A DNA stretch of 64,000 nucleotides from Piscicola geometra (taxonomy: Eukaryota > Annelida > Clitellata > Hirudinida > Piscicolidae): positions 4,856,704 through 4,920,703 of the forward strand of contig OX030968.1 of the NCBI GenBank assembly GCA_943735955.1. Direction: 5' to 3'. Both the position numbers and the translations under genes were made by a program. The notes under the pieces are model-generated. The model did not search any database. It saw only the letters and a list, made by a program, of their open reading frames with translations, and was not told where the DNA came from. How positions within the stretch are numbered: position 1 is the first letter of the stretch; every line of letters starts with the position of its first letter. Shown here piece by piece: positions 29,948-41,559 of this stretch.

Positions 29948-31900
29948 GTGAGTAGGTAACCTCAGTAGGCTTCGTTTGTTGTTTGTGTTTTTTAGTTTCT
30001 AATTGGCCGTTTTTCAACAACTTTTTCAACCTTTTTAGAAGATTTAATTTTCTAATATTTTGTTCACAAAACGGAAAAATCTGTCGAATGTTTATTCCAC
30101 TCCATCGGATTAAAATACGACTTTTTTTGAACGAATGAACGTATATATTTAATAATCATCATCATCATTATTATTATCATTATCATCATCATCATCATCA
30201 TCAGCATCATCCTCATCTTCTGTTTAACTTCAACGTTTTATGTTTCTGGGTCATTAATCGATGAATAATCGTACAAAAGTAATAAATCTTTTTTAATAAA
30301 ATTTGTTGTGTGAAAAATGTTACCCATTTCTCATAATTTAAAATTTATATGTTTTGTAAATTTTCATTGCTTTTTCATTTTTGTTTAAAATATGGGTTTT
30401 ATCTTTGAAAAATGAAATTAATAAAAGAATTTTGTTGCTTTTTAAATTTAAATTTAAATATATTTCAAAAATGAAAAACATTAGAAGTTTTATGACGTCT
30501 TATTGCTTTTTAAGTAATTTCAACCACCCATGCCATATTCCACTACTATTTTTTATCAGCCTCCATTTGCAATACTTTCGAGAAAAAAATTCATATACAA
30601 AAATGTGAAAAATCAATTTTAAAAAAGAACATAATATTACGATTGATTATATTATGTACTAATAAAGCTTCAAATATTTTTTAATTGAGTTATTTTAAAA
30701 ATGTAAGCGGTATTCTATAAAACACTACTTTCCTCTCGTTGTATATAAGTTATATATTATAACTTATGCACGGTATATATGTTATACTCGTTATATATAA
30801 GTTATACTCGTTATATAAAGATTATAGTCGTTTGGACGTCATAAAGTCTCCGCTCGCCTATATATACGAGTTTCTCGCGGGCTTTTCTTTCTTCTCACGT
30901 TTCGTTCTTTTGGTGACTCAACAGTTGATTTAAATTTTAATACAATGACAAAGATGTTTTCGAATAAACTTTCTTGGATTGGCAGCTTTACTTCATTCAC
31001 CAGAATGAAAAAACGACAAGTTATTGAACTCTTCCAGAACCTTCTACCACAGAATCAACTTCCAAACCACAGCAACTAGCTGCGCACACTTCAGCAACCA
31101 AGACGACACCAAACCCCCATAACACTCAATCGATGTAGCCACATCCAGGAACTAACCAACAACACTTCACAACTTCGAAAACACGAGCACCACGTGGCTT
31201 CCTTCAGCCGTGACCAACCCTTTACTCAAATACGCCCTCGATCAACAACCAGCTTCGCAAATGTTTCAGACGCTACCACTCTACACGTGTTCTTTCCAAA
31301 GCAAGCTTCTACAGAAATTCAAAATCTCAACATGAATGACCCTCCACGCTTCGGCAGCCCCAGCAACAGACAGACGATGTAACCTCTCCCGGGATAGACC
31401 AGCAACAACATGGCACACTTCACATCTTCGACCGCTCTAGCACCGCACAGATCTCTCCAACTGGATACAACACGGTACCCCTCACGTTGAAGTCGTCTCA
31501 CTGGGAAGTCGTTGCATTACGAATTTTTATATTTGATTAACACTTTTCTAAAAATGTTTGTTAATATTATGGATTTATTTGCGCAACGGCTACGTGTGTG
31601 TTATTTAGGTGAAATTCAAGAAGAATGGTGGGGTTCGTTTGCGTTGGAGCTGCGGATGTTGTCTGTTCGTTGTAGTCATTGTTGTGGGATGCTGGTGGTT
31701 GTTGGGTGTTTCGTGGTGATTTTGTCTGTTGGCCTGGGTTAGGGGAGGATTAGGGAGGGCTGTGAGTATTTCGTTAGTGGAGGTCGTATGGCAGGGGCGG
31801 ATCCACATATGGTCCAAGCAAGGGGCACACATTTTTTAGTGGAAAAATTTCAGCGCGCATTCAATATTAATATTTTGTTTTTACTTTATTTTAAATAAAT
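29948..31900. other. Mostly non-coding region with unassigned patches
   Basis: An ATC-rich microsatellite occupies 30152-30215. From 30740 to 30900 there are repeats of gttatatataagttata, then a TATATATA and a pyrimidine-rich stretch (cttttctttcttctcacg) resembling an LTR or promoter, followed by GC-richer sequence (31000-31500) with only broken frames. At 31795-31830 ggcaggggcggatccacata resembles the terminal sequence of some DNA transposons. No gene is supported. Confidence 0.45.
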
Positions 31901-32572
31901 TAAAACGTCTGTGTGGTAAGTGATCTTTGGTGATGGGTATTGTCGTATTTCATAGTTTATCTGATTGAGTATGGGTACTATAAGGAGTTTAAATTGTCTG
32001 CTGGTGTGTGATGTGTTTCTTGCGTATGATAGTATCTTTGTTGTGTTTTTATGGATGTGTAGGATGAATGAGTTGTTGTGTATTGTGTAGGTCCTAATGT
32101 ATAGGAGGAATTGTCTTGCAAGGTCATCTTTATTATTGATTACACTAATGGAAGCTGTGATTGAGGCTAACCTTTTTCATAGGGGTTGTCCTGTGTGAAG
32201 CTTTATTTTTGTCTTATCGTTTCTTATTAATAGGTAAATGAAGTAATTGTCCTGGGTGTTCTAATTTTTAGCCTATAGGTTCTGTAGTCTTGGACTGTAT
32301 GTTCTTAGCCTCTGTGGTTTGAATGGGTTAATTCTTATCAGTGGGTTGTGTCTATATATCTATTGTAAATTATGGGTTTGCATTTATTAATTATATTATT
32401 GTCTAAGGTTGGTAGGTAGATGTTTGCGAGTGCTGGGTGGTGCTGATGCCCACGGCACAGCTGTTAGTTTGTTGGTAGCTAGTATTTTGAAATTGGAAGA
32501 AGTTATTATTGAGTTTTGAAGTTTTGAATTTAGTAGGTCTATTATGAGTGGTTGTGGATTGATGGAAAGAGT
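31900..32572 (-). pseudogene. Penelope-like fragment (PLE3/4)
   Basis: On the minus strand decayed sequence ends with a GIS segment at about 32445, comparable to the GISMAPALANIYL box, preceded by coding-like sequence homologous to 36690-37000 (IRSNNSLITTLLQ type). Stops are frequent. Confidence 0.45.
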
Positions 32573-32574
32573 AC

Positions 32575-33050
32575 GTTTAATTGTTTATTTTGTTTACAAA
32601 ATCTTAGCATAACTTCATTTAACCTTGTAGGTCCCATCAACCATTATTACGTCAGAAAATCTTCTCAGCAGATTTATCTGATCGGTTGTTGTCCATCTGA
32701 TTACATCTTGTGGTTTCGTTTGGAGACCCTGGCTTTGTAAATGATCAGCTATTAGTGTGGGATTCGCGCCGTTAGATTGCATCAATAGTGTCTGTTCCTC
32801 TAACAATCTCTTTGGTCGTCTTTCTGAGCTATAAATTAAAAATTCTTCACTTCCATGTGGATGGTTATCAAGCCAATTTCTTTCCGGATTACATAGCTTT
32901 GAGATTCTTAGTCATAAGCTACATATATGGACATCTTGCATCCACCACGCTTATTAATATTCATTTTAATTCATCATTATTAACATAATTGAAGCTTGAA
33001 GTTTTTTCTCTTGGGTCGATACGAACTGGATGATAATTCAATCGACAAAA
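32575..33050 (-). pseudogene. MULE transposase N-terminal fragment (family 4), best copy
   Basis: The minus frame 32806-32615 encodes ANPTLIADHLQSQGLQTKP then TDQINLLRRFSDVIMVDGTYK. The VDGTYK piece is the first catalytic aspartate box of MULE transposases. The preceding part (32810-33050) is decayed. The same module is at 11086-11570 and 44475-44950, always next to Penelope-like sequence. Confidence 0.6.
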
Positions 33051-33169
33051 ATGCTGGGTGGTGCTAATGCCCCGTTAGTTTGTTGGTAGCTAGTAGTCCC
33101 TAAACCATTCTAACGCAGAGTCAGAGAAACCATTGGAGATGTGATCGAATATAAAATATAAATAAATGT

Positions 33170-33370
33170 CATACTCGAATGGACGAAACAAAAACAAAAA
33201 GATACTCAAAAAAGGTAGAAACTAAGGAGAAATGGGCGAAATAAAAAGAAATGGATATAACTTTTTGAGTATCCTTTTGTTTTTGTTTCGTCCATTCTTC
33301 CTTAGTTTCTACCTTTTTGAGTATTCTTTTGTTTTTGTTTCGTCCATTCTTTCTTAGTAGAAACTAAAGT
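33170..33370. repeat. About 50-bp unit inverted/direct array (R1 boundary), second site
   Basis: It begins with gatactcaaaaaaggtagaaactaa, continues into its inverse, and then has two direct ttttgagtatccttttg copies. It matches the arrays at 8336 and 51010. Confidence 0.75.
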
Positions 33371-35300
33371 GTGAAAGGTCCATAAATTTCAGAACAGTAA
33401 TTGAGAAGCTGGCTAGCGGATATGTCTTGTCTCATACCAATCCCAAGCCTCCCAAAGCGAAACCTTCAACAGAAAGTTTTCTGCCTCCGGATACGAGAGA
33501 GTTTACCTTCCTTTACAAAAGTAAAGTATTCAGGGACTAAAAGAGCTTCCTGATATAATAAAGAAATTGACAAATAAAAAGGTAGGTTATATTTTCCGGC
33601 TTTTCGATTAATGCCAGCCTTCAAGGTCATTATTGGTACAAACACATCGGCGATATACCGATATGTTCTCTACCGACCAGAGGCTGCTGCTAAGCCAATT
33701 AGTAAAATTATAAGAAAAATAAGTTTGAAATTTCTGCTCTTTGGCTATATTCTAAAAAAGATGAGAGGATCTGATCGGCAGAAAGTAAAGAAAGAGCAAA
33801 AGTTTTCCGCAAAAAAGAATAAGTTTCACCCTCTTCAAGATAGTCAGATGTGAGGCCAGTCTTTTGGGTCTTCCTCAAAAAAGCCTGACAAAAATGAAAG
33901 GCACAACCCTTAAATACGGCCAGAGGAAAGACTTGTCGCAAAGCAACCCAGAGCCCAGCTTCAAAGTCTAATGCAATAGTGTGTACTCTTCTCTGGGTCA
34001 GCAAGGAATTCACTTTTTCTAAAACCTGAAGGAACCTTACAATAAACTTTTAAAACCGTAAATGACAATTTAAAACATTTTATTAGCATTAAAATATTGA
34101 AAACGTATATAATGTTAAAGTAAAGATTTGAAAATAAAAAAAGATAATAATACCATTCTGTAGTCCTGACTCTTGCCCATCATCAAAACGAAGCACAACG
34201 GAATCTGCTTCACGTTGTCTCCGAACCTAGATACATGTTTCTGGGGCAATAATGATCATGGTGATGTCTTTTAGGTTAATTACATAACAAGTTATTTTCC
34301 ATGAAAATCTCTTCTTGAAGACTTTTTATCCAATTCTACTTTTTTAAAATAAGTTTGTCAAGTATTGCGAATATATTAAATTATTTTAGTCCGTTTGACA
34401 GTTATTCTGAAAAAATAATAATTTAATATATTCGCAATACGTGAAAAACTTATTTTAAAAAGGTAGAATTGGATGAAAAGTCTTCAAGAAGAGATTTTCA
34501 TGGAAAAACTGTTTGTGTAATTAACCTCACCCACATCACCATGATCATCATTGCCACAGAAACTTTGTCTTTACCAATACAAAATTCTATCATCACCACA
34601 GTACCAAAATTCCTACTACAGCATCACCACATCATCTTCATAACTACAAAACATAATCATTATTTTTCTTAATCTTCTTGCCATAAGTTTTGAGGCTGCG
34701 ACAGGAGATGAATGAGAAGTTCTTGCCAGCACTGGAACTGTTGTTGTGTAAGGTTTTCTCTATTTTGTCGCAGCACATCTGGTTCCCTGCGGCCATCTTG
34801 GTTTGCTGCGGTCATTCTATGACAAATAGAAGACATGAATAATCTGGAGGCTTCAGATTGAGCTCTAGTGGAAAGCTTGCCAGCACCCACTGTCTACTTC
34901 ATTTTTGACATTTCACTAATTTATCCCATTATTTCAAATTTTCCATTTTCACAAATTCTAATGACTTTTAAATAATTCATTATAGTATTGTAATATAATA
35001 GAGGTATGTTCAGATGATTGATTATCATTTAAAATAGTATTTGTAGTTCTATGTAGTTAGACTGAATTTTATTTTAAATATTAATAGATTAAGCCATTAA
35101 ACCTATTGTCTTCATAATTACCGATCTTTGACTTGATACCTTTTTCGGGACAATGAGCCTCCCACATATTTTTCAGACCCAGATGGTCCCCCGCTGGTCC
35201 AAATGTACTTGAAGTTATTCTCACCACTCTTTCCACCACCGTTACAGTTTTGCAACCAAACTTTATACTGGAAATTGAATTCTGTCCTAGTGGCCCATTT
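33270..35300. mobile_element. R1 composite transposon repeat, copy 3
   Basis: The order is as in copies 1 and 2: minus-strand MULE remnant (33708-34013), foldback (34245-34555), coding-like piece (34669-34890). This copy keeps DFEAGLWVALRQVFPLAVF, i.e. the residues that copies 1 and 2 have lost around the second catalytic D, so it is nearer the ancestral form. Confidence 0.75.
34245..34555. repeat. Long inverted repeat (foldback), copy 3
   Basis: Same arms and loop as 894-1204. The left outer arm has one block difference (gatgtcttttaggtt in place of gatgtgggtgaggtt). Confidence 0.85.
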
Positions 35301-36500
35301 CCATCCTCCCTAAATAGTCCTGGTAAGAATTCTGTTGTAATAACATTCCCACATTGGCTTTATAGAACTCTAACTCTTCCGAAGAGCCTGCTCCGTGGAA
35401 CCTGAGCGATCTTTTCATATCTTATATCGCGTGCTTTATGCAGAGGAAAAAGGGTATTTTCGGAAAGTTATTTTTCAACCCATTACGTATACTTGTTTCA
35501 TTATCTGTTACAAAAATAAGATTAACTGCTTTTTCGAATTCTGGTATTTCTTCTTTTATCATTTGAAAAATGAGGAATGGGCTTTTTATAATTTCCTTTC
35601 ATGTATCATAAATGCCAACGATAAAGAAGGCGATGATATAAATTTTTTTGATCTAAACGTCAAAACTAAATCACGGAGTTTATACCTGCATGGATGTTAT
35701 GGACTGGAGCAGAGTGAGTGTACATTAACATCTCAGCAGAGGGGCAGGACAGGTCTTCTACAATGTATCTCTCCATTTGTCGCTCCATCCTGCTCCCTCC
35801 ATTAGAGAGCTTACTATGTGAGGCAATAAAATAAAATTGTTATTATAAGATATTAGAGCTTTGTGAACTGCATCCTTTTTCAGAGGCTGTCCAAATACGT
35901 CTTCTTTCATTGTGGTTATGCTTTCTGGATGCTTTTGAATTTCCGCAATCTTCTTTACAGCGTGCTGGAATGCTGGTGCTTCTATTATGGAATTAACGGA
36001 TTGATTAAATAAAAGAAAAAAAATATGATAGAAAAAGTATTACAATCTTTACCATCTCGAGATTGGAGAGGTTGTGATAGTTCCCATAAACAAGGATCAT
36101 CCAAGGCCCTGTCAGGATTTTCCCAACCAAACCAAGGGCCTGCAGTTGCACCATTGTCCTTGGTTCGTTGAGTCCCTCCCACAGGGCTTTGGTCACACCA
36201 TTCTTGGTGTAACTGCTGATACGAAGAAATTACAAATGGTTTAAAAAAAGTACAGTAAATTTATGTAATTATTAAACAATGAATCTTACAATATACTTGA
36301 TAAGGAATCCATGTAACAATTCTCTGTGCTGGATGGCGACGCCTGCCATGTGGAAGGGGAGGTGCAGGCGGTTGCCGACGTAGCGTAAAAAGATCCCTGG
36401 AACGACTTTGTTTGCTGTCAGAAAGGCCCTGAACGCTCCTGGTTCACCTTTAAAGCTGTGTCTGAAAAAGAAAAAAAATCTATAATTCTGGGACATTTAT
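35300..36500 (-). pseudogene. Transposon-like protein fragments, family unassigned
   Basis: Minus-strand pieces (35790-36500) repeat those of 3200-3840: GAFRAFLTANKVVPGIFL...YVGNRLHLPFHMAG, VTKALWEGLNEPRTMVQLQ, KEDVFGQPLKKDAV. Here the sequence does not lead into the glycoprotein segment. A 136-codon plus-strand frame (35395-35805) is unrecognised and is probably chance. Confidence 0.45.
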
Positions 36501-36649
36501 AAATCAATACACAAATCATTTTAATCATTGGAACTTAATAGATATATAAAGATAATTATAATCACATGAGTTTTGATAAGTTGTACAGAGAAGAAACTGC
36601 TGTGCCATCCTTGCCTGTGAATCCTTGAATACCTGTGAATTGATCAAAA

Positions 36650-37430
36650 ACGGCAAGCCGTTTTCTGGACTCACCAGCAATGGTTGAGGATGGGTGCTAT
36701 GAGGGATCTGAATTTTCTGCTGGTGTGTGATGATGTGTGTTTCTTGTACTCCTCGCTGGTCTTGCGAATGATTACTTCTTTGTTATGTTTGTTGTGTGTG
36801 TGTAGATTCTGGAGTAATGTGGTGATGAGGGAGTTGTTGGAGCGTATTGTGTGGGTCCTAATGTCTAGAAGGAATTGTCATGTGAGGTTTTTTATAGTGT
36901 CATCGTTTTTGTGGTTGATTATTGATATTGAATCTGTCATTGTGGACAATCCTTTCTCGTAGGATAAGGGATTGTTCCGGGTGACATTTTATTTCTGTCT
37001 TATTGTTTTGATGAGGAGGTATATTGAATAGGATTCAGCTGTGTCATTGGTGATTGTGTCTTCTGGTTTGTAGTTGGTGGGTTTAGGTGGTCTTGGGCTG
37101 TATGATTTTGTTCTGGATTGGTTGAATGAGTTGCGTCTGTGTGATGTTTTCTGTGATGGTGTGTGTGTGTGAGTGATGGTGGGTGTGGTTGGGTGGTTAT
37201 TGTAGCAGAGCTCATCTTTGGTTTGGTTGTGTATTATTGGTAGTTGGCTAGACAGGGGTATGCCTCGATGTGTATTGGTGGGTGTGTGGATTGTGTGCAG
37301 GGTGAGGGGCATGGTCTTGGAACAGCGTACGGGCTATTTTTAAGGCTGGTGAAGGATGTTGGTGAGTTGATCTGCTGCTTGATGGGGTCAGGTCAATCGA
37401 CTCGAGGGTCGTCTCTTTGTTGACAGGTCC
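36650..37430 (-). pseudogene. Penelope-like element fragment (PLE3) with possible ribozyme remnant
   Basis: From 36650 the minus strand changes abruptly from the unassigned transposon sequence to PLE3. Near 36655-36685 it has CUGGUGAGUCC...GAAAAC with a hairpin ACGGC/GCCGU, reminiscent of a damaged hammerhead. Coding-like sequence (IRSNNSLITTLLQ near 36800) follows. 37000-37300 is Thr/Pro/His-rich when read on the minus strand and is probably non-coding. Confidence 0.4.
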
Positions 37431-37439
37431 ATTCTGTGA

Positions 37440-37580
37440 GTGTAAAAAGAATAGTGCTCGTTCTTCCTTGCAAGGATTTATGGTCTGCGGACTGCTGCTT
37501 TCCACACAGTGCCTTCCATCCAGGTACTGCGGAAGTAGTTCAGACACACTCGTTCATTTGAGTGACTTTATCTCATCGAA
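37440..37580 (-). pseudogene. MULE family 1 fragment flanking the large MULE
   Basis: About 130 bp match 4085-4205 and 47920-48040 (tgcaaggatt...tctttatctcatcga equivalents). The match stops where the long TIR of the 37.6-44.1 kb element begins. Confidence 0.6.
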
Positions 37581-37604
37581 ATCTACGTACGAGAAATATT
37601 CTTC

Positions 37605-38028
37605 AATTTTTTTCCCATTTTTATGAATTGGAAATACTACAAATAAATGAAATTAATTTTTTTAAATTGATTTTTTTTTCTTTTTTTTACGCCACTTGAA
37701 ATTTCAACATTGGAATGTACCAATGGTACATTGTACCATACAGGGAATTTACCTTCAATAAAAACGTGAGAAAAGGGTTACATTTCAATATAATATGTTT
37801 TTTATTCTCACACAATTAACATATAATATATATGAATGGAATTTATTTGTTTAAAATAAAAATTAATAAATTCTCGATTTTTTTAGCAACATAAAAAGAA
37901 AAAAAGAAAAAAGTTTAATAAATGTGACAAAAATCTCTGAAATTAAATACGAATAGAAAACACTACAAATAAGTGTAATCAATTAAAAAAATATTACATT
38001 TATTTTTTTTCCTATTTTTTACGCACTA
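37605..38028. repeat. Left terminal inverted repeat
   Basis: About 420 bp, AT-rich, reverse-complementary to 43720-44140 with indels. It contains cattggaatgtacc-type ends and the gtgtaatcaatt-type inner part. Confidence 0.75.
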
Positions 38029-38615
38029 ACAATAACAAAACTAGCAATGATTCTTTGATGTTTATATTTGAATGGTTTCGGCTGCTGCTGCAATAATGTA
38101 TGCTGCATTTCTGTCACGTAGTTTTGACAAACATGGACCTATTTCATTAAATCCTTGTATTATTATTTAATTACTTTCTTCCTAATTTTCTGCCACAACT
38201 TGTATTCTCATAATTGCAATTTGTCGTATCATTATCAGTATCGTGATTTGGGATTTTTTGTGCTCCACATTAATAGTATTGTATAAGACAAAAACTTTTC
38301 ATAAAGTTTATTTTTTAAACATTTAAAACATCTTTTATTAAACTAATTAATATTTATATAATGGCAATATTTTTCAGATATATCACTTCTTTAGAGTAGA
38401 AGATTGTTTTATCATCATTTTCATTTCAAATATTCAATAAAATAGACTTAATTCATTATCATCGTAGATTACTAACAAAATAATATGATAATCTTTTTCA
38501 GATACAATACTTTCTCTGCATAGAAGATTCATGTTGACATAATCATAGAATTGCATTATAAACACCTTCAAAAAAATCTAATAAAAAGAATATATTAATT
38601 TTAATCAACTAAATT
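38029..38615. other. AT-rich internal MULE sequence, no gene seen
   Basis: No reading frame of note. It lies between the left TIR and the tandem arrays. Confidence 0.5.
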
Positions 38616-38980
38616 TTTATTTTAGTTAACTAATTATTTCAGTTAACTATTTATTTTAGTTAACTAATTATTTTACTTAACTAATTATTTTACTTAACTA
38701 ATTATTTTAGTTAACTAATTATTTTAGTTAACTAATTATTTTAGTTAACTAATTATTTTAGTTAACTAATTATTTTAGTTAACTAATTATTTTAGTTAAC
38801 TAATTATTTTAGTTAACTGATGTTTATTTTAGTTAACTGATGTTTATTTTAGTTAACTGATGTTTATTTTAGTTAACTGATGTTTATTTTAGTTAACTGA
38901 TGTTTATTTTAGTTAACTGATGTTTATTTTAGTTAACTGATGTTTATTTTAGTTAACTGATGTTTATTTTAGTTAAATAA
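38616..38980. repeat. Two adjoining GTTAAC-containing tandem arrays
   Basis: About ten units of an 18-bp repeat (ttttagttaactaattat) switch at about 38818 to about eight units of a 20-bp derivative (ttttagttaactgatgttta). Each unit contains the palindrome AGTTAACT. The second array is more homogeneous than the first, so it is probably the younger expansion. Confidence 0.93.
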
Positions 38981-39318
38981 TTATTGATTTTAATTAAGTA
39001 TTTGTTTTAATTATTTTTATTAACTACTTTTTTATTTTAATAAACTCATTATTCAATTTTTTTAAATTTTTAATATATTGTTTATAGTTTAGGGAGTTAA
39101 AACCACGCAGATCTTTTGACCTCTATAATGGTTATAAAAAAAAAATAATAATAATAAAATAAATAAATAAAATTAAAATTAAAAAACAACATATATATCT
39201 AATAATAATTATTATATTTAAAAAATTATTTATTTATGTTTATGTTTATATTTTTCAATGAAGGACACGGTTTCATGTTTTTTTTATTAAAAGTATATAA
39301 AAAATTTTAATAGCAAAA

Positions 39319-39591
39319 TTAAAAGTGTGTATTTTTATGTGATTTAAGATTACTTGCATCCGTACATTTATAGTTGCATAGGTTGCAACTATAGGGTTTC
39401 AACCCTGAGTGTATTCTTTGGTGCTTTGTGAAATTGGTGCGATTGTTAGTCACATAGCTGCACTCTTTGCAATGGTGACGTTTCTTTATTTCACTCTTAC
39501 CTAAAATGTATCTTAATCTCAATTCCTGTAAAAAACGGTGTTTACTATACATCCCATAATTATCCTCATCAAATATACACACAAAATTCAT
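39319..39591 (-). CDS. C2H2 zinc-finger protein exon inside the MULE
   Basis: The frame has two consecutive C2H2 fingers, HHCKECSYVTNNRTNFTKHQ followed by an RIHSGLKPY linker, and YSCNLCNYKCTDASNLKSHK with NTHF before the stop. The linker HSGLKPY is close to the classical TGEKPY. The finger part is preceded by ttttag|GTAAGAG, a good acceptor. The real exon therefore probably begins near 39503 and the upstream MNFVCIFDEDNYG part may be intron or an alternative exon. Same strand as the transposase, within the TIRs and about 260 bp beyond its 3' end. A nucleic-acid-binding role is expected for the family. Whether it is a captured host exon or a second transposon gene is open. Confidence 0.65.
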   Translation of the reverse strand: MNFVCIFDEDNYGMYSKHRFLQELRLRYILGKSEIKKRHHCKECSYVTNNRTNFTKHQRIHSGLKPYSCNLCNYKCTDASNLKSHKNTHF

Positions 39592-39849
39592 AATAAATAC
39601 AAATAATCTGGCTTATGAGCATGTCAACGACCTGTTGTACCTATTTGGAATGAAATGGTGAATAGGATTAGCTTAATTTAATATTCAATAGATTTCTACT
39701 TGATACTTTTTAAATACCAATGTTTAAAAATTAATTTTTAGTTATTAACAATTATTTTAAAGCTAATCAGTTCTTTATTTATTTTTTATCATAAAAATAT
39801 AGCATAACCTGGTTTGTAGACAGTTTTTGGAGATTGAAAATTAGGCCTA

Positions 39850-41440
39850 GCACAGCCTCGAGCACACATTCAATAAATGCCTCGAAGAAATTTGGCCCTC
39901 ATTAAACATTTTCCAGGCGGTATATAACTTTTTCTGCCAGTCTTTCGTCTTACGAATCTGCCTTCTCATTAACTTAACGTCCAAAATGAGGCGGCACTGG
40001 TGCCTGAGACCATGTGCCTCGTTGAAAAGAAGGCCCACAAGACGGTAAAATGGCAGACTCCTATATCGGGCAGATTTGTTGAGTCGATTGTGCCATCATT
40101 CGACATCATTGTTTGTGCGAACCGATCGGCCAAATACCGACCAGTTGCGCACCTTCCACACAGAACCATCCATCCAGGTCCTGCGGAAACAATCCAGGAA
40201 CGCTGTCAGTTTTTCACTGGAGTTCTTGGAAACAATTCTCTCAAAGGATGGCCGGATATCGATCTCCGGAATTAAGGGTAAAGAAATTACCTGCCGAATA
40301 ATTTTGTAAATGGAACCATTTCTTGCGTTGGCTGTTCTAAGACATAATTTCTTAACTTTCCTCCAAAGAGCTTGACTGTAGTGGAAGTAGCATCCTTTCG
40401 TGCCGGCTCCAGGGAAGACCGTCCTGTGGGCCTTCCACAAAGCCACTTCAAAGTCCACCACTGCTGTATCCATCTGAATGGCTGGTCCCAGCAGATCCCG
40501 CACCTTCTGTAGTACCTATGTCATAAGAATATAGGCTTTTAGTGTTGTTTATTCAGTAACTTGAATTTCAAAATTCGGAACAAACTTTGGTATTTACCAC
40601 TCTGTAGTCCTGTGAGGTTCTTTTGCTCTTCAGGACGTATAACAGAGGCACCTGCTTCACCTTTTTTCCAAATCTAAAATGTTATAACAACAATTATGAA
40701 ATAGAAATAAAATAAATTGAATATTATTATAGAACAAATATATTTAGAGCAAACCAAAATGCAACTTACTTAAGAAATCCGTGAATAGTAAAGAGTTGGA
40801 GGAATAGCTTCGTGACTACTTTAAAAGTACCGTCAAGATACCATGTCCTCATCTTCCTCAGCCTCTCCATGTTCTTTCGAGTCGCAAAGAGGTAGTGCGC
40901 GTTTGAGCCATACGTCACACTACCTCTGTAAAATGGCTCTTGGAACGTCCTTTCGAAAAAGCTGGCATCAACCTGAATAAGTAAAAAAGATCAGTAGAAA
41001 AGTGTCATAGGCGCTTACAGCTTAAATGTGAGAATAATCTCACAGTAAAGGGAGTGCTGGATGGTTCTTTTGGCCACATGCGCCTCCTGTGGTAGTTGGC
41101 AATTTGAGACAAGTTGATCTCACTAATTGCTGTGCAGGTTGGCTGCTCCCCCAAGGGAAACCTCTGCCCAGCATCTCTGACGATGGTCTGGGCAGTGTCC
41201 AGGAACCGTTCTTGAGCAGCCGACTTTATCTGGTTTTATGAGAAAGTTAAACTGGCATAAATAAATTCCGTGAAATTGCAATGGCAAATATTTATATATT
41301 ACTTTTTTCTGAAGAATAGTGGTTAAAAGGCCCGGTTTTGAAGCATGATTCCGTGCTTTTTTGCTTTATCCTTGCTGGGAAAATTCTACCCTTTGTTCGC
41401 ACGCTGCATCGCCACAGCACACCATACTGGTACCTTTGTT
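39850..41440 (-). pseudogene. MULE transposase with FLYWCH domain, one premature stop
   Basis: Minus-strand exons in order: YQYGVLWRCSVRTKGRIFPA (41335-41440, FLYWCH-type zinc binding); AQERFLDTAQTIVRDAGQRF...ISEINLSQI (41040-41232); GSNAHYLFATRKNMERLRK...TWYLDGTFK (40790-40975, first catalytic D); KVKQVPLLYVLKSKR (40590-40680); and the main exon (39842-40510). The main exon has TAVVDFEVALWKA (second D), KGCYFHYSQALWRKVKK and RTNNDVE. Directly after this E, where related proteins have GWH, there is TGA (40096-40098) followed by WHNRLN. The frame then stays open for 84 codons to a natural stop at 39849. The gene is thus nearly intact, apart from that one nonsense change and unverified splice sites. 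Confidence 0.8.
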
Positions 41441-41559
41441 AGAGGTGTGGAAGGAATAAATTATCTCGAAATACAAAAATAAAAAATAATTTCAAAGCGT
41501 TATCTCACTGTTGGCCACGGGTGAAGGAATATCCTTCGCTTGACACAAAGATTTCCGTT

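Noticed and set aside
30840..30960. Solo LTR or promoter with TATATATA and a pyrimidine-rich leader
   Set aside because: No second copy, target duplication or TG...CA ends could be found in the window, so it is left as unassigned.
35395..35805. Plus-strand ORF of 136 codons
   Set aside because: Composition is rich in Phe, Tyr and Ile as expected from AT-rich non-coding DNA. No domain is recognised, and part overlaps a transposon module coding on the other strand.
40096..40098. TGA as a selenocysteine codon in the MULE transposase
   Set aside because: The conserved residue at this place in related MULE transposases is Gly, so simple nonsense mutation is more likely. No SECIS element was looked for successfully.
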